Source: Diploscapter coronatus
Lineage: Eukaryota > Nematoda > Chromadorea > Rhabditida > Rhabditidae
Direction: 5' to 3'
Assembly (NCBI GenBank): GCA_964036155.1
Contig: OZ038423.1
Span: 11,857,249-11,921,248, forward strand
DNA: 64,000 bases
The number at the start of each line of letters is the position of its first letter. The first letter of the stretch is position 1. The position numbers were made by a program, and so were the translations under genes. Shown here one piece after another: positions 24,501 through 36,700 of this stretch. Under the pieces are notes generated by a model that was given only the letters and a program-made list of their open reading frames with translations, was not told the origin of the DNA and did not search any database.

Positions 24501-26178
24501 TTCTAAGTTGCCTGAATTGCCCAATTGTCTGACTGATTGTGATCTTGCAGTCCGCCTGCCTTCTGTGCTCAGGACTGGCGATTTTCCGAGTTCCCTCCAG
24601 CCACTCAAACTCTCTATCTGGCCTGCATCGAGCTCATGGCCAGTCCTTACAAACCTGAGGTATGGCAGGATTTAACGAATTCGAAGGAATACAAATAATA
24701 CATTACTAAAAATAATCAATTTGTCGTTTTTGTTCATCAACTCTGTCAAGAGATTCTTCATCTTGCTCCTCATTAAAAATGTCCAGAAAGCTAAACAATC
24801 ACGTCACTTTGCTTAGCAAAGTTATCTCGCTTATCATAAGAGATACAGTATAAAATTTTTGATAAGAAAAATTTGAAATCTATCACATCTTCTATGATAT
24901 TGACAACATTTCTCTGTTCAGATAATGGTACCTGCAATGATCAACTATCTGTATGGCAGAAGACACAAACGGCCCTACTCAGTGCTGAATGCAATGGCCC
25001 TCATTCTCACTGCTCTGCCTGCCATTTATGGAAAGGTTTGAATGAATATGTTTAAGGAATTCAAGGGCAATTTCAGGTTTTGCAAGAAGAATTTCTGGCG
25101 GTCATTGACAGCGAGCAACTCGAAGGCAAGGTTTCCGAAAATTCTTCTCCTCAAATATTCAATTTTCAGATCTAAGATTCGAAGACATAGTCTTGGACAA
25201 TTTCGAGGAGAATATGCTACTGAACATGCCGAATCGAGCAATGATCGTCTCTGTGATGTTGCAGGCATTCTGGCAGCATTCTCACATGGTCTGTATATTC
25301 TCTGCAATAGAAATGGAATGAGCCCTCCTTGCAGGTATCCATCTCGAAGTACGCAGGAGAATATGTGACTGAGATCTTCAAGAAAGTCACTACGGAGAAT
25401 GGTCTGTGGTACGTGCTTCGATTGGCAATGCCGCTGTTGCAGAGATGTCAGGACACCAGGGACAGACACAAGCAGATTTTCGATGTAAGTCTGATTGAGG
25501 GCGAATTCCATGTAGACGCGGAATCAGGCTTATGCAAGATTCGATGTCTCTGGGACGGGTCCAAATGTTGCCCATTTCTGCATTGAAAGAAAAAATTCAC
25601 AAGAACTATTTAGATCTTCAATGTGGCCCGCCAGCTAATGAATAAACTGGCAGAGCTCTCCGAGGCAGGCGTCGAATTTGTGCATCAGAACGAAATCTGC
25701 GACCTGCTTTACCATCTCAAATACACATTCATTGGAGATTTCCTTCGTCGAGACGCAGAGGCATCATTCTCCAGGTATTTGACTCGGATTTTCCCTCGAC
25801 ATTCCACAATTCAGGCTGAATCCAAAAATGCGAGAGCGATTGAAATTCTTCACTTCCCTGCAGTCCTCTTCCTCCTCCTCGGCGGCAGGCGGCAAACATC
25901 ACGACGAAGACATCGTCAGCAAATTGAGCACATCAGTTCGCCCAGAGGGAGTGCTCTCTGCCTCTGTCTCGGCAGTGGGCGGAGTGTCTTCCTCTTCTCA
26001 TCTGGGCAGCCTCTCTCGCACTGCCTCAGATGCAGGAACAGTAGGAATGCAGTCCATGCAGGGAATGGGAATGTCGAGCAGCAACAGCAGTCTGATGGAT
26101 ATGCAGCTGCAGTCACAGACAATCACTTCCGCTCAGCAACATCAGGCCCTCTCTTCTAGAAATTCAGGGTTTATGTAA
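18521..26178 (+). CDS. MED23: Mediator of RNA polymerase II transcription subunit 23
   Basis: MED23 is the Mediator tail subunit that links MAPK-activated transcription factors to Pol II; the C. elegans counterpart is SUR-2. About two dozen exons keep one frame from MASAPTNLPSSSQSG to a TAA at 26176-26178, about 1,300-1,400 residues, as expected. Recognisable family blocks are NNTLKYFFPNDIDRSTDVLG (near 18810), VVGRPFMFPLPGHPAF (near 19660), PHSLHTSPWEPLLSVFVCDV (near 20180), MPIYYGSLVERLLPIIDY (near 23240), DWRFSEFPPATQTLYLACIE (near 24570), NAMALILTALPAIYG (near 24990) and the C-terminal DLLYHLKYTFIGDFLRRDAE (near 25710), followed by MRERLKFF. The Ser/Gln-rich tail after 25870 is longer than in vertebrates. 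Intron 1 appears to start with GC (18564). Several introns are enlarged by inverted repeats. Confidence 0.95.
19966..20120. repeat. Inverted repeat spanning a MED23 intron
   Basis: CTCTAAAAAGACGAATTTGA at the left and CAAACTTTGTCTTATTTTAT at the right are imperfect reverse complements. The right end coincides with the 3' splice acceptor TTTTATAG, so the exon beginning GGTTTAACG starts directly at the element boundary. Confidence 0.45.
20409..20591. mobile_element. MITE-like inverted-repeat element in a MED23 intron
   Basis: The left end TTTGTAAACCTCATCCA pairs with the right end TGGATGGCGTTTACAAA. The interior contains CTACCCTAACCTAG, the CCCTA-rich motif of related elements. It occupies most of the intron at about 20374-20626. 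Confidence 0.55.
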
Positions 26179-26359
26179 ACGTTCATATCTCGCACATGAT
26201 CTCAATTGTGTATGTATGTTTCAGATAATCGTCCAATAAATATTTATTTTTGAAGATTCATCTGCTATTTCTTTCTCTAGAAATGTTAGATCATTTCGAT
26301 ATCTCTTCTCTCATTGGTAATGATTTTTCAGACAACTTCTCAATTTCAGAAACGAACCT

Positions 26360-27612
26360 ATGAACGGCGACTGCGCAGAACCAATAGCCGGATGTTCGAA
26401 TGACTTGAGCAATAGCGATGTGAAGCAGTGCCCTTGGTGAGTTGAAGAAGGAGAACAGTTTGCAAATGGCGTAGCGTGAAATGACGAAATGTGTTTTTGG
26501 TACTTGACGAAATGCCTCCTTTTCTGCACAAATCCTGCCAATTTCTACCGCGTTTAGCCATTTACAGATTATCGGGCTATGACATGTTACAGGTATTGGG
26601 GAGACATCAAGTGGAAGGATGCAGAGCGACTGCTGCTGCTGTGCAGCAACGGCACATTCCTTCTGCGTGACAGCCACAGCGACCGATTCCTCTTCACTGT
26701 CAGCTATAAAATCAACGGTAATTAGTTGACTCTCTTGGATGAATCAAATCCATTCCTTTTGTTCCAGAAAAAGTCTACCATTCTCGAATCAGACTGAATG
26801 ACGGCTTCGTGAATGTGAGAGGGACGAACTGTGCAGTGCGGCTGCTCGAGCAGGAAATCGAGAAGTCTCGGAGTGGGGAACGACACATGCTCATGCACAA
26901 ACGGGGCGCAGAGGCCGAGGCCAGTGAAGTGCAACTCACGCAGCCACTCAGGTCTGTCTTGTTCTTTTTCGTTTTTTAATAGACTAGAGAGCCGGAGGGC
27001 CAGAAGATTGAATAATCTGGAGAAGCAACAAATTGGATAATGAATATGGAGAAGGTTAGGGGTGTTAGGGTCAAGTAAAGATAAATTTGGTATAAAAATT
27101 ATAAGTTTACTGAAATTTACATTTTGGCACCTAAATTGCCAACTGAATCCCGACAAAGAAGACAAGGGAAAAGGTGGGAATGGGGGAAATAGTATTAACC
27201 TTTCTCTGGGATTTAGTAGCAGTCAAATTGCTATACTTAATTCCAGCTGTGCCCTCTCCATATCTTTCATTTATAAACTTGCCTCTTCTTCTCCATATTT
27301 AAACTCCAAAATTTCACAGACGCCCACACTCCGGTATATTCAATCCTCTTGTCCTCTGACCCTCCAACATATTCTAAAAGTCCTCTATTTCAATTCATAT
27401 CAGTTGTCTCTGCTTTCAGCCGTCTACAACTTCTACCCTCCCTGCAGTATCTCTGTCGTCTGCACATTCGACTCCACTTCCACCCAGTCAAGCAAATGCC
27501 AGCAGCTCTGCAGCGACTGTCTCCCAAACTGCGGACATATGTTTCCGATTCCAAATTCATCATACCAGATCTCAATTATTGCTATGAAACGTTGAAATCT
27601 CACTGTATATAA
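26360..27612 (+). CDS. Small SOCS-family SH2 / SOCS-box protein
   Basis: SOCS proteins dampen cytokine or receptor-tyrosine-kinase signalling by recruiting Elongin B/C-Cullin5 ubiquitin ligases to phosphotyrosine targets. Four exons (26360-26436, 26593-26717, 26768-26951, 27420-27612) sum to 579 nt, encoding 192 residues. The SH2 domain runs from WYWGDIKWKDAERLL (about residue 26) through the phosphate-binding FLLRDS motif to about residue 110. After a short linker the SOCS box follows (SLQYLCRLHIRL, then LSPKLRTYV). The last intron (26952-27419) was placed at the CTTTCAG acceptor because the earlier CACAG acceptor gives an immediate stop. The N-terminus is short, as in CISH/SOCS1-3; SOCS-box wording is closest to SOCS6/7, so subtype is left open. 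An acceptor ends at 26349, ten nucleotides before the ATG. Confidence 0.9.
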
Positions 27613-27760
27613 AAGTCTATATAGAGATTTTCTACAGAGGAAATTGATCGTTGTCGTTGTCGAACTGCGTCTAGTCGCACATCACTACTTTTCCATTTTT
27701 AGTGCTTTTTGCTCCACATTTTCGGTTTCATGCACATTGCTTTCAGCTTTTCCCTCTGCA

Positions 27761-30700
27761 ATGACGACAATCTTCGCACTGAGTTCGGGAGCCCTGCCCT
27801 CTGCAATTGCCGTCTTCCGAATTTCTGGCAACAGAAGCCTGCCCATTCTTCAGCAGATCACTCGCAGGGCCAAGTGGGAGCCGCATCGTCTGCAGTTCGT
27901 GGAGATTATCGACAATCGGCCTGCAGCTGCAGTGGCAGGCAACAGGCAGAATTCCTCACTCATCGACAGGGCTATGGCCGTATACCTACCAGGTATTCGC
28001 TTTCCGTTCATTTGGTTTCTCGATTGGCTAATTTGAAGATATCGTCATAATGTGTAAGAAAAAGTGATCTGGAAATATCGTCTCTTATTTTTTTTCATGA
28101 AATTAACGACATTTCCAAATTAGCGTAACATCTAAAATGAAACCTCCCTATAATAGAAATCCACCTCCCAACACGTCCGAATTATTCATTACCCAACTCA
28201 AGTCACCCCAGCAAGTATTTTATGATACCTTTAGAGTGATTTAGTCAGATTTGAAGTGATTACGATCATTAGATGAGAAGTTATGGCGGTTTGAAAATTT
28301 GAGAATCGAAAAATAGAAGTCCATGAACTTCTATTTTCATTTTACGGTATGGCGAAAATTTCTGTTTAGGGCCAGCCACATTCACGGGAGAGGACACTGC
28401 AGAGATCTATATTCATGGAAGCAGAGCTGTGGCCGGTGCGCTTGCAGACCGACTCTCTGCAATCGAGGATGTCAGACATGCGAAGAGGGGGGAATTCTCT
28501 AAGAGGTGGGTGAAGAAATAGGTGTTTTTTCATTTAGAGAGCGCAAACAGTTTCCCAAATTGCACACGAATCACTCAAATGTTGTGGCAAAATATCCACA
28601 AAAGTATTACTAAGATTTTGATGAAGTCGAAAAATTTACAAGAAACTACCCAAAACCCAGAGAAATGGCTCAACCGAATTCCCAAATGAACACATTTTCG
28701 CAATACAAAACCCCGCGACGACGCGCGGATGCGAATGTTTCGGCCTGATTTTTGGCACACAACCATTTCATTGAATTTATCGTCGATCGACGCCATCACT
28801 TTATGAATTCGCACTCTAAGCATGAATCGCTTCCTATTTTGGAGATCTCTTATCATTACCATTTTATTACTTGCCTCGCTTTTGCAGGGGACGGAGCTTG
28901 TGCTCTCTACTGTTCACTCAAAAACGAATTCAGGGCATTTTTCAACGGGAAGATGGATTTGCACGAAGTCCAAGGTCTGCAGAACCTGATCAATGCCGAG
29001 ACACAGCGACAGAGGATCGTGGCCTACAGTCAGATGAGGGGCGGACACAAAGCCGTTCAAATCAGGTTGGGAAGGAAATTTGGAACAAGAGACGAAGTGA
29101 ATGTTGCAGAGATGAGCTGGCAGATCTGATTGGCAGAACATTCGTGCTGATGGATTTTGGAGAGCACGTCGAGAGCAGAATTGAGGACGTACGGTAAGTG
29201 GAGGGAAGGAAGACAGTGCACGAAGCTTTGATTTGAAAATTTTCGAAGCGAAATCTCGAAATTTCACTTTCAAAAAGTATGAAATCGAAGTCGACGTCAA
29301 AAGTGTTCAAAGTCAAATATCGTATAACCCGGAATAAAGGCAGGAGAAAAATGGAGAGAAACTGATTGCAGAAAGGACGTCCATCCTCTGGTCGTGAAGA
29401 CAGAGCAGCTGCTGCAGTTGGCCAGAGGGGCGGAGATCGTCCACAGAGGGCTGCGAGTGGTGCTCTGCGGCAGACCCAATTCGGGAAAGAGCAGTCTGCT
29501 CAATGTACTCGCCAACAGGAACGTCGCAATTGTGTCTGAATTGGCTGGAACTACGAGGGACATTGTTGAGGTGAAATATTCTTCTTTAAATCACTGCTTC
29601 CTATTCCCTAACGGCAGATATGTTTTTTTCACTTTATCTTTCATGTTATTTCTCATTCTCAGCTAAAAATAGTGAACATGAAATGTAGTTGAGAAATTCT
29701 TCTACCGTTAATGAACAGAACTAGCATGTCAGGCCAGAGTTAATAAGTGTTGCAGACTCGACTTGAAGTGGCTGGAATTCCCGTGGCCTTCACAGACACG
29801 GCGGGCATTTGGCAGTGCGATAATGTGGTCGAGAAGGAGGGCATTCGAAGGGCAAAACAGAAGTAGGTCTACTTAGACATAATTCTATGAAAAATAAGGG
29901 TTTGTGCAGTACTTTTCCAAACCCAATTTATTGTCCGCAGACTTTTCTCCCAGCATGATTTTGAAAGGAGGCCGTGAATAAAGAGAAGAACCTGCACGCT
30001 ATTAGGAGAGAGGTGCACGCCTATAGGTAGAGTTCCCAAACGCGCTGCTCCTTTGCAGAAACGCATTTTTTTTTTTGATAGAAACGCGATTTGGTATATC
30101 TACTTGGAGATTCTACCTATATGAGACAAGTGCACAGACCCGAAAAATAATGAATTACAGACTAACTGAGGCCGATCTGATTCTGCTCGTCGTCGAGCCG
30201 GAAATGAGCTCTGCACAGTTGAATGAACTAGTCGATGAAATACAGGAGAATGCTAATGAAGCAGCGCCCTGGGTTCTCGTTCAAAACAAGGCAGATCTGA
30301 TGAACGACAGATGCAATGAGATTGCTGCATTCGAGCACAGACGAATTCGAAACCGCGTGCAGACCTGTGCACTCACTTCTGAAGGTAGGACTAAGGAAAT
30401 GAGCAGACCTTGGACTTTTCGAACGACATAAGAATAAAGTAGTGAGTAATTCCGAAATGTTTAAATTGTTATTAAAAAATCCCAAATCTGGAAGTGAGAT
30501 GAATTCTCGTGAACGATTGACCTTGCAGGTGTGGGTGAATTGTCTCGAACCCTCGAATCGTGGATCGGCGAGTTGTGCCCCAACGAGCAGCAGGAATGTC
30601 TGGCAGACCACGCACTTCTCAGGTTGTTCACTTTGGCGAATTACATTTGTCGTAATAGCATAGGACGCAAAGTCGCTAGACTTTCCTGTAGATGTCATAA

Positions 30701-31246
30701 TGTCGTAAGGCGTTGATAAGTAATGGAGCTAGATGCAGATAATAGCTAAATATTGTATGCGAAAATCCGCACTCTTTTCTGCATTTTGAATTATTTCGTA
30801 AGTTTTGACATATTTGGATATTTTCTATTTCTGCTTCTCTAGAGAAATGTTGATGTTTCTCTTCTTCTCAACCAGCTAGACATTCAAATGTGAGCTTGCA
30901 AGTACCAGATTAGTTACCAGGATAAGCCGGAAACAGAAAAGGGAGCTGTGTTCGCTCATATTATGGCATGCGACATGAAACTATGACGACAGTTACAAAC
31001 GAAAAACCTTACGATATTACAGCAAATACAAGTTGCCATTCATTTTTCCTTTTTCCTCTCTGAAGTAAAACCATCAGTTTCAGTTGTGCGTTGGACGAGT
31101 TGGTTTTGGCTGCAGAGGCGACGGACCCGGCTATAATGTGCGACCATCTGCAGGCGGCAATGGAAGCCTATGCCGAGATGGTCGGAGGCAGAGTCACAGA
31201 GCAGATTCTCGACAACATCTTCTCGAAGCTGTGCATCGGAAAGTAG
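27761..31246 (+). CDS. GTPBP3: Mitochondrial tRNA modification GTPase GTPBP3 / MnmE (TrmE)
   Basis: MnmE-family GTPase that, with MTO1/MnmG, adds the taurinomethyl or carboxymethylaminomethyl group at U34 of mitochondrial tRNAs. The N-terminal folate-binding domain begins [20 protein letters not shown] and continues with [20 protein letters not shown] (near 28400) and [20 protein letters not shown]. The G domain shows G1 GRPNSGKS (29470), G2 within [10 protein letters not shown]3 DTAG (29798) and G4 NKAD (30287). The C-terminus ends IFSKLCIGK at 31243, containing the invariant catalytic Cys of the C[ILV]GK motif. No convincing mitochondrial presequence precedes the ATG at 27761; a TTTCAG acceptor ends 14 nt upstream. 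Large introns (about 27993-28370, 28508-28933, 30649-31083) inflate the gene. Confidence 0.95.
28309..28337. repeat. Perfect hairpin in GTPBP3 intron 1
   Basis: AAAATAGAAGT and ACTTCTATTTT flank a 6-nt loop (CCATGA). It lies in the long first intron about 35 bp before the next exon. It may be one end of an older foldback element. Confidence 0.5.
29217..29310. repeat. Truncated CGAAGT-core foldback element in a GTPBP3 intron
   Basis: Begins GTGCACGAAGCTTTGATTTG and continues AAAATTTTCGAAGC, nearly identical to the left half of the elements at 18028 and 48798. A matching right terminal repeat was not found. Confidence 0.45.
30021..30120. repeat. Short inverted repeat next to a GTPBP3 exon
   Basis: CCTATAGGTAGAGTTCCC and GGAGATTCTACCTATATG are imperfect reverse complements about 70 bp apart. 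They lie in the intron before the exon that encodes [15 protein letters not shown]. Confidence 0.4.
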
Positions 31247-31379
31247 AGAGGTTAGTCTTAGACTTTTAAATTAAATTCCACACCTGCGGTATGGGTTGGG
31301 CAATTCAAATGAGAAAACTTCATACACCACCGGCACTAATATATTTCGGCATTTCAGTTCATCAAGCGAGTCCCTCCAC

Positions 31380-32190
31380 ATGGAAGCTTCCCGATACTTT
31401 CTCATCCAGCGCAAGGCAAATTCCGACATGCTGCAGGCAGCCATCGTATCTGGCAATTTGTGAGTGATTTTCTATTTACAACCCAAAAGATTGTCACAGG
31501 CTTATAATTTGAATTTACGAGTTTTGGAAGCTCCTTTGTAAAAATAAGTAGAGTTTATCCTGATTCTATGCATCTTGTCTTGAACCGATGCTGTAAATTC
31601 AACCTGTCTTGTTTCTGTTTCTTCGCCTAAGAATCTTGGTTTGATTTCAGTCTTATTGTTGCTTTCTTGATTAAGTATGCTCTTATTTGGTTTCCCTGTT
31701 GTTGATAATTAAATAAAATTCGAATTATGAAATTCAGTTCAAAGATGTGTCGATTATCCGATGACGAGCGGGAATGGGTTGAAATCGGAGAGATTCCAGA
31801 AATACATTCCTTCGAGGTTGCATCGCTAAATGGAAGAATTTACATAATTGGAGGATTGAAGTCGCTAATTTTGTATGATAAATAATGTATCATTATATAT
31901 TTAGTGATGGTGATGTATTAAAATCCTGTCTGTGTTTCGACCCCTCAGCTCCAATTGACAGTCGAATTTCTCCAATCGCAAATATGAATTATGCAAGATA
32001 TTACCATTCGCTTATTGTCGCTAACGAAAAATTGTATGCAATCGGAGAGTGAGCTGAGATTTTGCATATACTTGTACGAAATATTTGTTAACTTCGAGTT
32101 GAAGAAGCTTTCGATCAAAATTTTTATAATTCAATAGAGGAATACGATCCACAGACGAATAAATGGAGTGAAGTAGGAAAATTAACATAA
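31380..32190 (+). pseudogene. Kelch-repeat fragment, probably degenerate
   Basis: Kelch-repeat coding sequence lies just after GTPBP3. Putative exons 31380-31459, 31738-31872 and 31905-32048 join in frame and encode DDEREWVEIGEIPEIHSFE, then LNGRIYIIGGL, then NMNYARYYHSLIVANEKLYA, matching consecutive kelch blades. A further blade end (EEYDPQTNKWSEVGKLT and TAA at 32188-32190) is evident, but no GT-AG splice joining 32048 to it keeps frame. There is no BTB or BACK domain and only two to three blades, against the usual five or six. The middle intron would be 32 bp, very short even here. It reads as a decayed or truncated kelch gene; a short live gene with an odd splice is the alternative. Confidence 0.5.
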
Positions 32191-33761
32191 AATAAAAGCT
32201 TGTTGGTTATAATAATCTCAGATTTCATATAGAAGTTTTATTCAATAAAATGTGAAATAATAATTTAATTTCAATTAACATGATACAGACAACTCTCGAA
32301 GATATCTAATAAAGGTACTGAAAAATTGCAACACAAATAATATTACTCAAGGTTTTTTTTTTCAAAATCCAATTTCTTTCTCCTGAGCATCTGCATTTGA
32401 ATGTGAGATGACATTCGAAATTGAGTAGACTATTGCTCAACCAAGTAAGATCCTTTCATTTGTTTATTTCTAATTCCTAATCATTTGTCAAAATTAATAA
32501 TTTTATGATAAGATTTTTTCTTGCAAGATATTCAACATCATTATTCTCTTATCAGTTCTCATTCAATGTAAAACTTGCTTTCTTGCTCCAAATTGTCACA
32601 TTTTTAAAGTTGATTTACATATGAATGCAGAACTTATTTCCTAAATCTGCAAATTTTTAATTTAAAAAATTATTGTGCATTTAGTTGTGTAGAGTCAGTC
32701 AGAAGCTGGATTAACACAAGTTTTTATTAGCACAATATCAAAGCGACAATAGTTGGAGAAGATTTGGAAACTTTCACTAGGTAGAAATGCAAATAAATTT
32801 ATTGTTTGTGTAGAAGAAAAAAATAGGAATCTGATTTTGGAACGTCAAAATCGGAATTGAAGATTTTTGAACAAATTATTTTGTTGCAGAAGAATTGAGA
32901 AACTAGATTTAGAATCCACACATCAGAGCAAATGATGCTTTGGCTTTTTCAGTCTTCCTTTCGAATAATACAATGAAGAGATGACGTACTTTCTCGACAT
33001 CTTTATCCATTATTGATTGTGACCTCACTCTCTTGATTTTCCCTAGCTCGCTAATTCTTATATTTTGAGGAGTAAATGCCATAAAATCTGTTTCTCTAAC
33101 TCCAAAAACCCCATTAACTCGAATTATCTTATATTAACTCTTATACATAATTTGATAGCATAAATTGATCTATTTTATTTATAATATAATATAATTAACT
33201 GAAATCGGAAACGCATTTTCGCTGGCATACTCGTTCTCGTTTTTCTTCATTAAAAATTTCATTTTGATAATAGATACGATCTATTTCTCCCTTAATTTCT
33301 GGATTTCTCCCGTTCATTTCCAAATGACTGCAAAATTTTAACTTATGACTAGGGATCGCCAGCCATTTTGCTAAACTGACTCCACCGCGCTGATTTACCC
33401 ATGGATGGGCGGGTCATTGAGTCCTGCATCTATTTTCGAAGAGAAAAAAGTTCAAGAAATTATTTTAAAATTGAAAACATTGAAACGCGAACATTATGCC
33501 TCTCACCTTCCCTTTCTTTTCCTGCCAATAACTTTTTTCTCTGCACTCTCCCATTGGTTCCTTCTATATCTCGCTGATTATCCTTATATCAGCTAGTGGT
33601 CCTATGAATTTTCCGATTTTTTCACCAAAGTTAGATAAGGATATGATAAGAATATTTGAAGCGTCAAGATGGAGAATGAGAATTGTTTATTAATTTTGCA
33701 TAATTCCGACTTCGAAATTTTCAAAATAGCGATTCCGACCAGTTTTGAAAATATTTAGGCG
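32191..33761. other. AT-rich intergenic region
   Basis: About 1.57 kb of AT-rich DNA with no credible exon on either strand. Nothing recognisable apart from scattered A/T runs. The 3' end (ATATTTAG at 33758) is an acceptor three nucleotides before the F-box ATG. Confidence 0.5.
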
Positions 33762-36700
33762 ATGTTCGATAAATTGCCTACGGACATTTGTCTACATATT
33801 TTGCCACGTGTCCGCTATTCAGACACACTGACATTGTTCGAAGTGTGCCCGCGTTTCTCAGATCTCGCTAGACAGCACAAGAAGCTACGATGTGGATATA
33901 CAATTAAATCTTTGCACTTAACACTCTATGTGAATGAGGTACACTCCGTTATTCTCGAAATTATGCTTGCAATTGAGATACCGTGTGACGGGTTCAATAG
34001 TTATTCTTGCTTCAATAAACAATAAAATATTCAATATTTTAGTCTTATCTCGATGGCGGAATGGAGGTTACTATGTACAAGGAAAATTATTTCGATGCTT
34101 CACGCCATAGGATTTCCCTTTCATTCACTTCCAAAAGGTTGGAGATCAGGACTCGTACTAGTTCGCAACTCAATTCTCAATTCAACTAAATTTTCTCGCT
34201 CATGTAATTCTCTCGTAAGTTCGCGTGAACTGAATTAGTACGGATCCAGGCGTTTTCGCGGAATGGGGTCGGAATTCCGACCCTTCTGATATTATTGATC
34301 ACTACCATATATAGGATTTGTATGTAATTTTTCGTGAAATATCGTCAAATGCGGAAATTTGGAAAATGCATGACATACAAGGCATTTAGGCATGCGAAAT
34401 AATATTGAAGAAACCTTGCTCTAACCCTAACCCATTACTACTTCGTATTTTTAATGCCTTGATTTTAGACGACGGAGAGAGAGCAATCTAGTCGACTATA
34501 CAGATGTTGATGTGGCTAATACGCTTCCGGAGAAAGAATCAGACAATTTTTATAATGCTTTTAGCAAATGTAAGAGCACATACTCTCCTTTATTCCCGAA
34601 ATTATGCTTGCTACGGAGATACCCTCCGGCTACGCCCCTTTTTCCATCGTCTTCTGCGATCTCCTCACGCGAATCAATAGAGAGCGCCGATGACGATGAG
34701 AAGAAAAAGGGGCGTGACCGCGAAGGTCTCTCAATTGTAAGCCTAATTTCGAGAATAATGGGAAATATTACAGATATATCGAAGCATAGAAATATAGTAC
34801 CTGAAAATCGAGATAAACGAATTGCTACGAAATTCAAATGGAAGCGACAATACTATTGCGGAAATCGACGTTATTTCCGCAAGTGGATCATGGACTTATT
34901 TGGATCGATGTTTCAAAATTCGACAGTTCTCTACTTTGACATTGCAAGTTACTCAAGTATATACTGTAAATCAGGGGTGGGCCGAAAGTTCCGGTGTCAG
35001 ATTTTTCCCTGCGTTTCTACTGTGTATTAACTCTCTTTTCTTGCTTACTCTGCTCATCTGACGACTATAAACCGCTGATATACCGTGTTATTTCAATGGA
35101 AGTGCTCGTTTTACCCTGACATTTCGTCTTAGTCCTCCAAGATGAAATTGGAAGAAACAAAAGTTGCCAGGGCGTGTTTATATTTCTGCTCACAGCTCAC
35201 GTGAGCACGTGTGCAGCGTGAGTAGAAGTATGAACGCGCCCTCATTTCTCGTTTAGGATATAAAGAACAGTGAAGTTATGAATCAACTGGTTAGAACGAT
35301 CTTAATGAAAAATATAAGCATAACGACGAAATCATGTAGCTTTGAGGACGAGCATTCGATAAACAGTTGCTTTGAATGCTCGCCTACTTTTCTGACTGAA
35401 GGTAAGTTTTATTAATTAACCCATATTAAATATTTACTATTAAATTTAAATAACAATAAAACAGCTATAATATGCATAGCCTGGCAATTCGGAAACATCG
35501 TAGCATCGCGACATACGAAATAGCATGGAGAAAGGAAAAGAAATTTCTGGGGAGATAGGTCGCAGAGGAAAAGTTTTGTATGGTAGAGTAGGTCACAACG
35601 TCGAAAATTAGCATTATTGATTAATTAGAGATATAAAATTCTTTAAATATATATATAGGGGTAGGTCGCGCTTAGCTTAGACAATCGTCCTCCCCAGGTC
35701 TGTTTCGTGTGTCCCGATGCCCCAATGTTTTCGAATGGCCCATATATTCTAGGTTCACTTTACTTGGAATTGAATTGTGTAGCAATCCCGTTCGATATCC
35801 TGTGCTTAACTAATTCTGGAAATACAGTAAGGATCATTTTCAACCGTGCTTGTAAATACTTCATTTGCATATGAGCAATTTGGATTCTATCGCGATTTCG
35901 TACGAAATAGTGAATAACAGATCAGGAGAAAGGCAACTTGGATAAGTAGCGACATGAAGAAGTAGCGCTCTTTCCTTGGAAAAGTAAGGGTATTTTAGGT
36001 TGTTACTTTTCCAAGGAAATGTCGCTGTCTCGCTACTTATTAAGTTAGTCAATGAGAGAAAATCTTGTCCGTACTATTTCGTGCCATGTCGTATTTTTTT
36101 TTCAAATCGCGATAATCCAAATTGCCTGCATATGTTAAGGAGATCGTACTACATGTTTATGACATTCCTTGGTCGAAAATTATACGATTGCCAGCAAAAC
36201 GAGTTGTTTGTAGAGAAAAAATAACTTCTAATATAAATGGACTTAAATTGGATGCAATTGCTGGTTTTATCGATGTAAGTATGTTTTATTAGGGCGCGTT
36301 CATACTTGTGTTCACACTGCTCACAACTCACGTGAACAGAAGTATGAACATGCCCTTATTGACGCGAATATAACTTAGGTTATTGGCAGGGATGTTTGCG
36401 ATGCAGTAAATTTTGGCTGCGGCGTGATGCGCCAAATTTTTGGATAGCTGCGGTGCGGTGCGATTTTTTTCACACCGCAAACATCCCTGCTTTTAAGTAA
36501 CATGCACATAACAGGATAAACCACAATGAAACATTTCATTTCTAGATAGGAAATCTACTACTTTTAGAATGAAAGTTACTTTAAATTTCAGACTATGATT
36601 GAACAGGATAAGGAAATCTGGTACTGGAGCTTTAGTATATACAATGATGAAATTCTAAACAAAGACGAATGTCGGCAATTGCTTATGAGAATTTTATCGA

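Noticed and set aside
26283..26346. Upstream ATG for the SOCS gene
   Set aside because: Every splice or read-through from this ATG reaches a stop before the SH2 domain; the ATG at 26360 gives an exact frame.
27320..27419. Exon extension before the SOCS box
   Set aside because: Using the CACAG acceptor at 27319 leads from the SH2 exon into a stop; the CTTTCAG acceptor at 27419 restores the frame and joins SH2 directly to the SOCS box.
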